This document shows positions 41,706-52,435 of a stretch of 64,000 nt of DNA, one piece after another. The notes under the pieces were generated by a model. The model saw nothing but the letters and a program-made list of their open reading frames with translations, was not told the DNA's origin and did not search any database. Each line of letters begins with the position of its first letter. The stretch's first letter is position 1. The position numbers and the translations under genes were made by a program. The DNA comes from Diacronema lutheri (taxonomy: Eukaryota; Haptophyta; Pavlovophyceae; Pavlovales; Pavlovaceae). The stretch is from positions 248,001-312,000 of the forward strand of contig JAGTXO010000002.1 of the NCBI GenBank assembly GCA_019448385.1, in the 5' to 3' direction.

Positions 41706-42000
41706 GCTTCCTCCTTCCCGACGGGCAGAGTTTGGCCCCAACGCTCGTAGTCGGGCTTTGAGCCTTTGACCACATTTCGTCCGGACAGCAAGCACCCGGA
41801 CTGCCGCTCGCGCCGTCACCGCCTCCTGGGCCGGGGCCTTGACTTTCCGGGCAGATTTAAGATTTCAGTCCGAACGTCCGTCGGCCGCAGCAAGATTGCT
41901 TATGGGAAGATGCAGGAGCTGAGGATGAGCACGCCCGCCGCGCCGTTGTCTCCCTCTGAGCTGAAGTGCCGGACTCGGGCCAATCATCCGTTTCCGCACG
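41706..42000. promoter_or_regulatory. Divergent promoter region, Myb gene / unknown gene
   Basis: 295 bases, the longest head-to-head gap in the window. It is locally richer in A/T (for example AGATTTAAGATTTCAG near 41853). A 90-codon open frame spans part of it but lacks any recognisable motif and I do not call it a gene. Confidence 0.4.
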
Positions 42001-43548
42001 ATGGAGGTCTCGACCCTTGCATCCGAGCAGGACGCTAGAGATGGGGCGCCAAGCCTGCGCCGCGGCGACGACGCGCGCGACCGCAAGCTCGCGCCAACGG
42101 CTTTGGCGGCCTCAACAGATGGAAATGTCGCCAGGGCCGTGCGCGCCGCCGTCGAGCTGCCCGCCACCGCCGAAAGGCGCGCCGCGGCTGGGCTGCACGC
42201 GCATCTTCCGAGAGTGAGCGCAGACGCGGCGGTGCCGCTCTTGGCGGCGAGTGCCGTGGATGCGCTTTCACCAGTCACTCCGGATGTGGGGCCGCGTCAC
42301 GCGCACGCGTCGCCCGAGGCCGCAGCGCCGGCCGTCAGCGCGCAGACGCGTGCGCACGGCGCGGCCGAGCAGTCGTCGCCTCGGCGCGCCGCACCTGACG
42401 CGTCGCTCGTCGTCGAGGGCATCGTCCATGCGCTCGCGGGCTGCGACCCCCACGCTGGGCCGCTCGGTGCAGCGCGCGCACCGGCGCGCGCGCCCGGCGT
42501 GCAGCCCGCGCCGGCGGGCGAGGCGCGCTCGCCCCCTTCCGCGCCGCGCGGGGCTGCACGCCCACGTGCGGCGGTCGTGCGCGTGCGCGCCGGGCGCGAC
42601 GACGAGCCGCGCGCACAGCACGTCGCCGCGCTGCACGGCTGCGCGCACGGCGTGCCGACGGCGTGCGGTTGGGGCGCGCTGCAAAGCCGCATGGGTGCGG
42701 GCGTGCGCGCCTCTCGCGGCGCCACGGCTGACGCGGCGGGCGAGGCGCGTGCGTCGCGCGAGGAGCGCCGTGCGGCCAGCTGGTCCGACGCGCCACGCCG
42801 CCCGCCGAGCCGCGCCGAGCTTACCGTGCGCTTCGTGCGCCGAGAGCCGCGCGCCGCTGCGTGCACGCTCGACGGCTTCATGCGCAAGCACGACTCCCTC
42901 TGCGCGCAGCCGGACGGCGCGCGCGCGCTCTCGATCGGCGCGCGCGCCGACGGTGCGCGCCGGCTGCTGCTCGGCGCGATGCTCGCCACCGCGCCGCCTC
43001 CGCCGCATGAGCCGCTGCCTCAGCCGGCCACCGTGCGCGTGCGAGCGCACGAGCCGCGCACGCCCTTTTCGCGCTGCAGCCTCGAGCCGATCAGCCTGGC
43101 ATGCGCCTCGTCCACGTTGAGCTCGCTCGGCGGCGCGGGAGAGGCGTCGGCGCTGCGCGTCGGCGCGCACGCACTGCGCGCCGACCGCTTTGCGCGCGCG
43201 CCCGTCGCCTCGCTGCTCAAAGGCCTCTCGGCGCCGCACGCGGTGTTTGCGCGCGCGCGCTCGCCGCCACGCTCGCCGCGTAGCGCGTCGAGCGCCCTCG
43301 CCGGATGGGCGAGCGCGGCAGAGCTCGGAGGGCAGCGCGACCGCGCGTCGTACAGCGCGCACGGCAGCACCGCGTCCGACGAGCTCAGCTTCACCGCGTC
43401 GCGCGCGCGCGCGGCCGCCGCGCGCCGCGTCGTGCAGCCACCGCTTGACCTCCTCGCAACAGGCGAGCAGGTCGGGCGGCTCTCGGCTCTCGTCTCGATC
43501 ATCGCGTCATCTGGCAGCGAGCATGCAGGCAGTCGCCCCGCATTCTGA
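42001..43548 (+). CDS. Unrecognised protein, low-complexity, 515 residues
   Basis: Single open frame starting at an ATG. I do not recognise the family. It is Ala/Arg/Ser-rich with patches of more ordinary sequence (SLVVEGIVHALAG; RAELTVRFVRREP; CTLDGFMRKHDSLCA; PLDLLATGEQVGRLSALVSI). No membrane segment or signal peptide is evident. Its stop is 27 bases from that of the FBF1-like gene. The antisense frames here are also open, as is common at this GC content, so confidence rests on its position between two well-supported genes and on the good start context. Confidence 0.5.
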   Translation: MEVSTLASEQDARDGAPSLRRGDDARDRKLAPTALAASTDGNVARAVRAAVELPATAERRAAAGLHAHLPRVSADAAVPLLAASAVDALSPVTPDVGPRHAHASPEAAAPAVSAQTRAHGAAEQSSPRRAAPDASLVVEGIVHALAGCDPHAGPLGAARAPARAPGVQPAPAGEARSPPSAPRGAARPRAAVVRVRAGRDDEPRAQHVAALHGCAHGVPTACGWGALQSRMGAGVRASRGATADAAGEARASREERRAASWSDAPRRPPSRAELTVRFVRREPRAAACTLDGFMRKHDSLCAQPDGARALSIGARADGARRLLLGAMLATAPPPPHEPLPQPATVRVRAHEPRTPFSRCSLEPISLACASSTLSSLGGAGEASALRVGAHALRADRFARAPVASLLKGLSAPHAVFARARSPPRSPRSASSALAGWASAAELGGQRDRASYSAHGSTASDELSFTASRARAAAARRVVQPPLDLLATGEQVGRLSALVSIIASSGSEHAGSRPAF

Positions 43549-43575
43549 GATACGTAGCAGACGATGGGAATCGGA

Positions 43576-45297
43576 TCAGACGACGGGGGGCACGGCACCG
43601 CCACTCGGGCGCGCACCCGTCGTGCTGCTCACTCCAAAGCCGCGCAGCTGCGCTGAGCTGCCCACCTCGTGGCGTGGCGTCGGTGCGACGTCGTCGGCCG
43701 CGCCGCCCGCCGCGTCGGAGAAGCCGGCGCGCAGCAGCGAGCGCGCGTCCTCCTCGAGCTGCGCGCTGCCAAGGCGCACGGCGGCGGCTTCACGCTCGCT
43801 CTGCGCGTGCAGCTGCGCCGCGCGCTCTCGGTCGAGCGCCATCTCCTTGTGCAGCACGGAGATGGCGCGCGTGCGCTGCGCGAGCGAGTCGGAGACGCTC
43901 TGCAACCTGCTGCGCTCCGACGCGCTCTCGACAAACTCGTGCTGCAGCGTGTGCATGTACTCGCCAAGCGCCGCGCGCTCCTTCGCGGCGAGGGACCTCT
44001 CGTACTCTGCCGATCGCTCCTTGGCGCGCAGCTGCGTGCGCTCGTCGTCGACGGCGCGCTGCTGCGAGAGCGCGCGGTGGAGCTGCGAGGCGTGCCCCTC
44101 CGCCATCTCCTTCTGGTGTGCGAAGAGCTTGTCGCGCTGCGCGCCCAGCTCCTTGCGGTGCTCGAGCACGTGCGACGTGAACGCGCGCCGCTCGTCGCGG
44201 ATGAGCGCGCGCTCGTGCGCGAGCAGCGAGCGCTCGGCGCCGATGTGCGTGAGCAGCTCGTCGAGTGCGCCCTGCGCGCGCTCGCCGAGCTGCACGAGCT
44301 CGAGCTGCCGCGACGCCAGCGCCGCGCGCAGCGTGCCGTGCTCGTCCTGCAGGTCCTTCCAGCCGCGCTGTGCCGCGTCCCACACGTCACGTTGCCGCTC
44401 CGCCTCCAGTTTGAGCTCGCGCCCCATCTCGGCGACGACGCTCTCGCGCTCGGCGAAGGCACGCTCGCGCCGCGCCTCCACCTCCTGCAGCTGCCGCTCC
44501 TTGTCGAGCATCGCCTTCTCCGCCTTGAGCACGCCCTTCCACACCTCGTGCTCGAGCTTGCCCTGCACGGCCGCCACGCCGTCGGCGGTCTGGTGCACGA
44601 TGGCTGCGAGGGCGCCGAGTTGCTGCGTCTCGCCGTTCACATGGCCGATCGCCGCGAGCTGCGCACGGTGCAGCTGCGCCGTGCTCGCCGCCGCCTCGCT
44701 CGCGCGCCGCTCCACCGCGGCGAGCGTCGCCTCACTCGTGCGCGCGGCCTCTTCGAGCGCGTGTCGGTGCGCGCGCCGCAGCTCGTCGAGCTCGGCCTGC
44801 CGGTTGGCGGCGACGTGCTCGAGCTCGTCGTGCGCCTGGTGGCGCGCGCGCTCGAGCGCCGCCTCGTGGTTCTTCTCCTGCGCCTTGAGCGCTGACTCGA
44901 GAAGCCCGCGCGCCTGCGCCATCTGCTGCCTGCCGCGCTCCTGCTCGGCGGCGAGTGCGTCCGCCGCGTGCCGCTCGCGCAGCGCAAGCGCCTGCTCGTG
45001 CGCGCCGCGCAGCTCGGCAAGCTGCGCTTCATGGATCGCGCGCAGCGTGCCGAGCTCTTGCGCGCGCGCCGCCTCGGTGCTGTCCACGCGCTGCTGCAGG
45101 AGCGCCACCTGCTGCGCGAGCTCGGCACTCGCAGCCGCCGCCATCGCCGCGGCGGCGCGCTCGGCGTGCTTGTCGCCAAACGCTTTCTCCTCCTCGTGCG
45201 TCGCCTTGAGCCGCGCGATCTCGCGCTCGTGCGCGTCGCGCTGCGCGGCGAGCGCGGCGGCGAGCGCCGACGACGCGTGCGACGATGTGTCTACCGA

Positions 45298-45350
<53 letters not shown>

Positions 45351-46437
45351 TGCTGCCGCCGCCGCCGCTGCTGCCGGTGGGTGGGGGCACACCGGCCGAC
45401 GCCGGCCGCGCCGGCGCCGAGCCGAACGCGCACATCGAGCCTGTAGCTGCGCCCGCGCAGCCCGCGCCGCCCGCCAATCGTGCCTGCGCGGCCGCTGCGC
45501 TGGGCAGCGCGGGCGCTGCTCCCGACACCCCGGCCGACACCCCGGCCGACACCCCGGCCGCCGCGCCTGGCGCGCTCGACGAGGCCTCCGCCTCGGCGCG
45601 AAGGCCGGGCGCGCTGCGCAGGGCTAGGCGTGTCTGCTCGGCCAGCGATTGCCCCGCCGGCCTGACCGACGCCGCGTCCGCGCCGCCGCCACCGCGCGCG
45701 CTCCCCGCGGCCGCCGCGGCCGCCGCCGCGCCGCCCGCACGCCGCCCCTGCAACGGCGCCGGCGGCTGCACGCCTGTCGGCGCCGCGCCCGTGCACGAGC
45801 CGCGCCCGAGCGCCGCGAGCGCGTCCGAGCCACCCGAGCCGGCACCGCAGCTCGCCTCAAAGTCGTCGTCGTAATCTTCCACTGCGCTCGCCGCCTTTGG
45901 CTGTGGCTGTGTGGCCGGCGGGCTGAGCGCACCGCGCGCGCCACTGAGCGGCTGCTTCGCGCCGCCCTGGCTAGCCACCGGCGGCGAGCGCCCCGGGTTG
46001 ATCGCCTCGAGCTCGGCGGTGCGCCGTAGCTCGGGCAGCTCGCTGAGCGACATCGAGGCGTCAAAGGTGCCACTCGACGAGAACGGGTCGTCGCCGCAGC
46101 CGCCGCCGCCGCGCGCGCGCAGCGGTGCGTCCGCGGCGCGCGGGCGGCCGGCGAGCGTAGGAGCGGCTGCGCTCGTCACCGTCGAGCCCGCGCCTCCGCG
46201 CCGCGAGCCAAAGGGCTGCGTGACACGCGCGACGTCGTCGTCGTCCGCGCCGATCGACTGGAGCGACGTGATCGACTCCTCCATGATGTCGGTCTCGAGC
46301 GGCTCGTCGGCGGGCTCGGCGGGCTGGTGCGCGCGCGGCGCGAGCTGTACGCTCTCGGTGAAGTCGAGCGACGTCAGGTCCTGGCTCTCATCCATGGAGT
46401 AGTCCGCAGTTCCCACGCTCCCCGGCGAGCGCGCCAT
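43576..46437 (-). CDS. Long coiled-coil protein, FBF1-like
   Basis: Single exon, 953 residues. The N-terminus is disordered with short acidic motifs (YSMDESQDLTSLDF; VEDYDDDFEAS). A run of 17 Gly lies near residues 360-380, encoded by (CCG)n on the given strand (45301-45350). From about residue 385 to 900 it is one long coiled coil (AQRDAHEREIARLKATHEEE; QKEMAEGHASQLHRALSQQR). Layout and heptads resemble Fas-binding factor 1, a transition-fibre protein of basal bodies. Coiled-coil similarity alone is weak evidence, so another centrosomal or cytoskeletal protein is possible. Confidence 0.6.
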
Positions 46438-46514
46438 GGATTTTTGCAAACGGCCGGCCTCCGAAAATTCAAATTAAAAGGGCCGTACGGCGTGCCCCAC
46501 AAGACGACGCGAAG
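46438..46514. promoter_or_regulatory. Divergent promoter, FBF1-like / small plastid protein
   Basis: 77 bases with TTTTGCAAAC (46442-46451) and GAAAATTCAAATT (46463-46475), both nearly the same as words in the 12674-12816 promoter and in the same order. Confidence 0.5.
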
Positions 46515-47704
46515 ATGTACCGCGCGACGGCCCTCGCTGCCCTCGTGGCGTGCGCGTCCGGCTTCGAGCTGGCGGCGGTGCGGCCCATGCGGGTCTCGGC
46601 CTTCTCAGCGGCGCGCGCGCCGAGCGTCGTGGCGCCGGTTGCGCAGCGCTCCAGCCGGTGCGCGCCGCGCGCAGCGCGGAGCTCGGCCGCTTGCTCGGGC
46701 GCCGGGGGTCCGAGCCACGGCGCTTGCGCCGCCCGGGCGTGGAAGGGCCCTCGGCCGGCCGGGCTGTGGCGCCGCAGCGCACGGCCGCTCAGCTTTCATG
46801 CCGTGACGCCCGCGCCCGCGCTCACGCCTGCACGCACGCGTGCCCTCCGCCCTGTGGAGCAGGGCTGTGATGATGGCGGAGGAGGAGGTGTCGCCGCAGG
46901 AGTCGGCCATCGCCGTCGCGCTCACGGGCGCCTTCCTCGGCATCTACGTGTTCGACAACATCATCACGGCGGGCGTGCTTGCGGCCCTTGCCTCGTACCT
47001 CACGACGACCGACAGCCAGGCGGGCGACATCGCCACCTCGACTGGTGCGCGGCACGTGCGCGCGCGGCCAGATGCAACTCGCGGCGGCGACGCGCGAAGC
47101 TGACGGCACTGGCACGACTTGTACTGCGCGCACAGCCCGAGCGAGGCAAAGGGGAGGAGTGGGGGAGGGTGAGGGGCGGCAGCGTTGCTGTCAGGCCCGA
47201 CCGCAGCAGCGACCTGTCGACCTCTGGCGTCCCAGCCGCCCGAGCTCACGCGCGGACGCCTCCCGCCTCGCCGGCACCCGCGCGCGCACGAACCCTGCGC
47301 GCCCCGGCCGACGCCGCGCCGTGGCCGCGGTCTTCCGCAGGCGCGTTTGGTTTCAAGACGTACAAGTCGATCGTCAAGTTTGCGCAGGAGAAGGACTTGC
47401 TGCCCAAGGCGAAGACGGTGACTGACAAGGTTGTGTCCGCGCTGCAGGCCGTCGACAACAACTACGGCATCACCGCCAAGATTGACGAGAAGCTTCTCGT
47501 AAGGCGCTCCCGGGCGCCACGGCACGCAAGGCGTTTGCGAGGGTGCAGGCCGCGCATGGCGCCGAGCTCACCGCGACGCTCTCGTGCGCGCGCCCATCCC
47601 GCGCGCAGATTTCCGACAAGGTGTCGGCCGCGACGGACAAGCTCGCCGAGGTCAAGTCGACCGTCACCAGCAAGGTTGACGAGCTCTCGGCCAGCCTCAA
47701 GTAG
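46515..47704 (+). CDS. Small plastid-targeted membrane/helical protein, four exons
   Basis: Exons 46515-46657, 46863-47044, 47341-47498 and 47609-47704 give 192 residues; every junction agrees in phase. The N-terminus (ATALAALVACASGFELAAV) is a signal peptide with a transit stretch after it. The mature part has a pair of hydrophobic segments (AIAVALTGAFLGIYVFDNII; AGVLAALASYLTTT) and then amphipathic helices (YKSIVKFAQEKDLLPKAKTV; SDKVSAATDKLAEVKSTVTS). Two short TMs plus amphipathic helices recall thylakoid-shaping CURT1/CAAD proteins, but I cannot assign it. Introns 1 and 2 use GTGCGC; intron 3 uses the more classical GTAAGG. Confidence 0.7.
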
Positions 47705-48106
47705 GCCCGCCGCACGCTGGCTGCGCGACGCAGCATCCAATGCTTGGCGCACGACGCAGCATGCGTGGCGGGGTCGGTCGCGCGAAAGCTCGCCCGTCGG
47801 CAGGCACGGCGCCTCGTCGGGGAGGACCCGTCTTGGTGTTCGTCAGGTGAGCACGTTTGAGGCCGAGGTGTGTCAGGAGTGGGTGTTCCGGTGTTCCCTT
47901 CTGACTCGCATGCTGCGCAGTGGCCACAAATGTGCCTGTCCTCTTCAACTTCACACTTTTCGACGACGCCAGAAAGTGCGAACACGGCACACTCCGCCGC
48001 CGCGCCCGCATGTGCGTTGCGAAGAAGCGCGCGATGCCTCCCGCCTCTCTCGCACACTTCGCCGCTCGGCCCATGCCTCGACGAGGCACGTGCGCGCCGC
48101 TGCGGC
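47705..48106. other. Convergent intergenic region, 402 bases
   Basis: Gap between the small plastid protein and Cpn20 stops, the largest tail-to-tail gap here. It holds a short repeated word (CGACGCAGCAT, twice near 47728 and 47752) and a less GC-rich stretch around 47870-47960. I see no convincing gene. Confidence 0.5.
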
Positions 48107-49034
48107 CTAGTACTTTGCGAGGCAATCGGCCGCAAAGACGAAGACGAGCTTTTGCCCCTCATATTCGACATCGATGCCGCCATATTTGGTGTACATCACC
48201 TTGTCGCCCACCTTCATGGGGACGGGGTCGAGCGTGCCCTTAGCCGTGAAGCGGCCCTCGCCCACCGCGATCACCTCGCCTTGGTTGGGCACCTCTTGCG
48301 CCTTGGACGCCTCCTTGGTGAGGACAATGCCCGTCGACGTCTCGACCGGCTTCTCGATCGGCTTGAGCATCGCGCGGTCGCGGACAGGCACGACGCCCTT
48401 GTCGGTGACCGTGGCAAGCACCTCGTCCATTGAGAGCATCACGTGGTCGTCCTGGCAGTACTTGACCTTAGTGCCAGTGTATGAGCCGAAGAGGATGGTG
48501 TCGCCCGCCTTGATCGGGTTGGTGATCATCACGTCCGTGTACGGGTGCGGCTTGCCGGGGCCGGCGGCGACGACGGTGCCGCGCGTCGGCTTGTCCGTCA
48601 TCTCACCAGTCAAGAACAGACCGCCCTTCGTCTGCTTCTCCGCGCCCGCCAGCTTCACGAGAACCTGCGCGCGGAGCGTAAAGGCGACGCGCGAGCCGCG
48701 AGTCAGACTCCACCCCGCGCCACACTCCACGCGGTGCGAGGCGGTAGGGGTGGCGCAGCAACGTTCAAGCCCGCAACGCGCCATGTCGCACGCCAGACAC
48801 CGCCTCGTGCCGTCCAGGCGCGGGCCTCACGCTCACCTGGTCTTTCAGCGGCTGCAGCGGGCCGTCGAGCACCATGTTGTCGAGCGTGTAATCGCCCATC
48901 ACGACGTCCGCAGCGCGCGCTGGCCGTCGGTCACGCGCGGTGACGGGGGTCTGCACGGCGCCTGTGGAGAATGCCGTCGTTCTAAACGCCTCGCACGCCG
49001 AGCTCGCGGCGAGCAGGAGCACGGCGCGAATCAT
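48107..49034 (-). CDS. CPN20: Plastid co-chaperonin Cpn20 (double GroES)
   Basis: Two GroES-type domains in tandem that cap the plastid Cpn60 chaperonin. Exons 49034-48837 and 48664-48107 give 251 residues. The presequence is a signal peptide (IRAVLLLAASSACEAF) followed by a transit region; Phe at the start of the transit part is typical of red-lineage secondary plastids. Domain 1: LKDQVLVKLAGAEKQTKGGLFL ... ; domain 2: VRDRAMLKPIEKPVETSTGIVL ... KYGGIDVEYEGQKLVF. The mobile loops are GGLFLTGEMTDKPTRG and GIVLTKEASKAQEVPNQG. The intron donor is canonical (CAG|GTGAGC). It shares a 94-base promoter with the Tim21/Coa1-like gene. Confidence 0.93.
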
Positions 49035-49128
49035 CCTCGCGCCGTCGAACTCGAGACACGTGGGAATGGACTTGGAGCGGGTGACGGAACTCAACCGCGT
49101 GACTCCTCGTCCGTGACGACGAATAATA

Positions 49129-49839
49129 ATGTCGCCGTCGTTGCTCGTGCGGGCGGCGCGCGCGCCGTCCACACCGATACTCCTAGCGCGGCGGCTGAGC
49201 TCGACGCCTCGGCAGTTCGTCTCTACCGCGCTGCGCTGGTCGCTCATTGCAACCGGCGGGGCGGTCTGGCTCTGGCAGGTGTACGAGTGGCTCGACCCGG
49301 AGGGCGCCGACGTGCTGCTCGGCTACGACGGAGCGGGGGAGTACGACAAGGAGGCGTGGCGCTTTTTCGACGTGGCCGAGAGCCAGGACGGCGCGGCGCG
49401 GACCGAAATTGACGCCAAAGACAAGGCCCTGTTTGCTCTCCTCAAGAAGCTCGAGCATCAGCCCGAGCTTGAGGAGAAGCTTGGCAAGGGCCACCTTGCG
49501 CTTTGGCCAGGCTCGCACGGCATCCCAGGCGCCGAGCGAACGCCGGCGCGAGGCGACAGCACGGGCGCGTGGAGGCCGAGCTTTTTCCTCAATGGGCCGA
49601 GCGGTTCGTGCATCGTCGACGTCGTCTTCGAGAAGAATCGCTTGGCCGAATGGACGCCCACGTCACTCCGGGTCGAGGAGCTCGCCCGCTCTGGCAACGT
49701 CGTGCTCGATGCGGAGGCCGAGCTCCCGCACGGGCTTGCGTATGTGAACCGGCTCTCGAGCGCGAGCGTCGACGTTGCCGGCGCACATCTGGCCTTGACG
49801 CCGCCACGCACCACCCACAGCGGCAGCCGCCGAGAATAG
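49129..49839 (+). CDS. Mitochondrial inner-membrane protein, Tim21/Coa1-like
   Basis: Single exon, 236 residues. A basic presequence (PSLLVRAARAPSTPILLARRL) precedes one TM (LRWSLIATGGAVWLWQVYEW). The soluble part has ALFALLKKLEHQPELEEKLGKG and the beta-type element FFLNGPSGSCIVDVVFEKN, the pattern seen in Tim21/Coa1-like proteins (helix ending in a Leu-Gly turn, then a GP-G strand). That suggests a role in respiratory complex assembly or import, but resemblance is limited. Confidence 0.45.
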   Translation: MSPSLLVRAARAPSTPILLARRLSSTPRQFVSTALRWSLIATGGAVWLWQVYEWLDPEGADVLLGYDGAGEYDKEAWRFFDVAESQDGAARTEIDAKDKALFALLKKLEHQPELEEKLGKGHLALWPGSHGIPGAERTPARGDSTGAWRPSFFLNGPSGSCIVDVVFEKNRLAEWTPTSLRVEELARSGNVVLDAEAELPHGLAYVNRLSSASVDVAGAHLALTPPRTTHSGSRRE

Positions 49840-49903
49840 TAGCCTGACTTTTGTCTGGCGCGCCACCGCCTGACTACATCCGACTGCCCGTGGATCGGGC
49901 TCC

Positions 49904-51692
49904 TCAGAGCATCTCATCATCATCGTCGGCGTCGGCGAGTGCCACCTTGCCGTACGGCCTGGCTCGCGGCCGCATCGATGCGGCCGCCGCAGCGCCCGCC
50001 GCGCGCGCCTTTTCGAGGCCGGGCGCAAAGCCTCCCGGGAGCTTTGCGAGCGCGCCGGCGCCGCCGCGGGGACTGCGCGCCTGCTCGCCGTCGTGCGCGT
50101 GCAGCGAGTCGTACCGGCTGCACGCGCTGCCGCGTGGCGACGTCAGGTGATCGCGCCCGTGCGAGAAGCCGGCGTCGCCGCGGTCGCTACCGTCGTCGCG
50201 CGGGTCGTGACGCCCGCCGTATGCGCCCACATTGTCGCCGGGCGCGCGCAAGCTGCCGGCGCCGTCGCGATTCCACGCGCTGCGGTCGTCGGCCGCTGGC
50301 GTCGAATTGGCACCGGTGCTGTCAAATTGCTCCCAGCCGGACAGCCGAGCGGCCGGTCCGGCGCTCGTGCTCGGCAGCGTGGAGTGGCAGCGCGAGGCGA
50401 GGCTCTCGCGCACTGGCGGCGCAGCGGCCGCATGCCAGCCGCGCGCGCCCTGTGCAGCCGCGGCGGCCATCTCGAGGTCTGCGCCGTCGTCACGGCTTGG
50501 CTTGAGGCCGGCGCTGCCGTAGGGCGGCGGGCTGGGCGGCGCACGGCGCGCCCCGGCAGCGTACTCGTCGAGCTTGCGCGGGAAGGGCAGCGCGCTCGCG
50601 CCGGCGTGCTCGGGTGCGCGCTTTGCCGCCCACACCCGCACGAGCGTGGCGACGAGTGCGAGCGCGCCGAGCGCGCCGACGCTCACAAAGGCCGAGTGCG
50701 CGCCGCTCGCATCGCCGTCGCCGAGCAGCGCGCCCACGTTGGCGACGGAGCGCGGCCCTGCAGGTGCGCCCGGCGGTGCGTACGGCTGCGCAAACTCGCC
50801 GTGAGCAGCGCTGCCGCCGCCCCACACGTTGCTCTCTGTCGAGCCGCGCGCCTCCGTCGACGGCTGCTCGTGCGCCGCCCACTCTGGGCCGGTTGGCTGC
50901 GGGCTGTGCGCAGGCTCGTCCGCCCACGGCGCACGCTGCCGCTCGTGGCCCTGCTCGGGCCCAAGGCGCGGGTCAATCGCGGCATGGCCGGCGGCGGCAA
51001 ACTGCGGCGGTGGTGGCGGCGGCGGCGCGTGCAGCTCGTCGCTCGGGGCGCGCTGCGCGTCGCCAATCGGCGCCGTGGTGGGCGTTAGCGCGGCGCTCTC
51101 GTGCGTGCCTGGCGGCGACGTGCGCAGATCGGCATGCGCCGGGTCTTCATCGACGTCGTCGGCGGGCGGGCCGGCGGGCCGGCCGTGGAGCTGCGCGTTC
51201 GAGGATGGCGAAGTGGGTGAGCCTGTCCGCGGGGCGACCGGCAAAGGCGACCACGTCGCCGGCAGCTCGGGCGAGGCGGGCGCGAGCGTTCGCGCCGCGC
51301 CTGCGCCGCTGCCGGCGGCGGGCAAGCCCCGCGGCGCGGCGACATCGGTGCCCGAGGGCGGCCTCGCGTCACCGCCAGTTGGCGAGAGCAACTCGGAATG
51401 CTCGCGCGCTTGAGCAGCCGCGCGCTCGGCGTCGGCGTCGGCGTCGGCATCGGCCGTGGCCTGCACGGCCTCCAGCGCCGCGGCTGCGGCTGCAGCGCTG
51501 TCCGCCGCCGCCGCCTCCTCCGCATGCGCGCGCGCCGCTGCGACGCTCTCGTCGTCGGCTGATCGCACGTGCGTGGCCGGTGGCGCAGCCGCGCCCGCGG
51601 AAGTGGCGTCGTCGTGTGCGCGCTCCACGACGTCCGCGGCCGGACCGGCGTCCGGCCCATCGACCGCCCCACCGTGAGCGCGGCGCACCGGA

Positions 51693-51728
<36 letters not shown>

Positions 51729-52315
51729 TCGCCGCCGTCGTCGCCGTCACCGTCGTCGACGTCGTCGCCGTCGTCCGCGTCGTCGTCCGCGTCGTCATCC
51801 GCGCCGGATGTTGCGCCGGCCGTGCTTGGGCCAGCCGGGCTGCCAGCAAAGCGCGCACCTTCGTCGGGCTTGTCCCGCGGCGGCCGCGACGAAAAGGCCG
51901 CGGGCTCGCGCGATTCGGCTGGCAGCGCGTCCGGCCTGGCGACGGCCGGCGTGCTGGGCGAGGGCGCGAGTGGCCGCGTGCGCGTCGGCCGGCAGATGCC
52001 GCAGCGCTGCCGGCATGCGTGGCGCACGTCGGCAGTCTCGCAGAGCAAGTCCTCGCACATCGGCACGCTGTCGGGCACGCCCGCCGGGTACTGAGCGACG
52101 AGCGCGTCGTCGAGGCTATTTGTGCACGGCGGCGGCGAGGTCGCGGCGGCGGCGGGCAGCGCGTCCTCGCCTCGCGGCTCGGGCGTGCGGCCGGCGAGAC
52201 GGCTTGGCATGGTCGGGCCAGCGGGCAATGCGCCGCCGTCCGTAAGCACCTCGCCGTGAGCCGCGTTGGCGAGCAGCGCGAGCGCGCCGACGACGACAAG
52301 CCGAGCCGCGCGCAT
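49904..52315 (-). CDS. Secreted or type I membrane protein with ShK-like Cys domain and poly-Asp linker
   Basis: Single exon, 803 residues from the ATG before the signal peptide (RAARLVVVGALALLANAAHG); an earlier ATG at 52348 adds 11 residues. Then a six-Cys module (CTNSLDDALVAQYPAG ... MCEDLLCET ... ACRQRCGIC) with ShKT-like spacing, an Asp-rich stretch encoded by (GTC)n on the given strand, a long low-complexity ectodomain rich in Pro, Ala and Glu, one TM (SVGALGALALVATLVRVWAA) and a cytosolic tail of about 170 residues. It is receptor-like or a surface protein; no enzyme domain is seen. Confidence 0.65.
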
Positions 52316-52435
52316 TGCCGGATCACGCTGCGCACTTCCTGACCCCATCTGTTGACCCGTCGGAAAGCGTCGTTAGTATCAAAACCAGGCGGGCAAAGAA
52401 GGCAAGCCCATAGCCGGACGTCGGACTAATCCGCG

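Noticed and set aside
41766-42038. 90-codon open frame in the Myb/unknown divergent gap
   Set aside because: No recognisable motif and it overlaps the start of the next gene out of frame.
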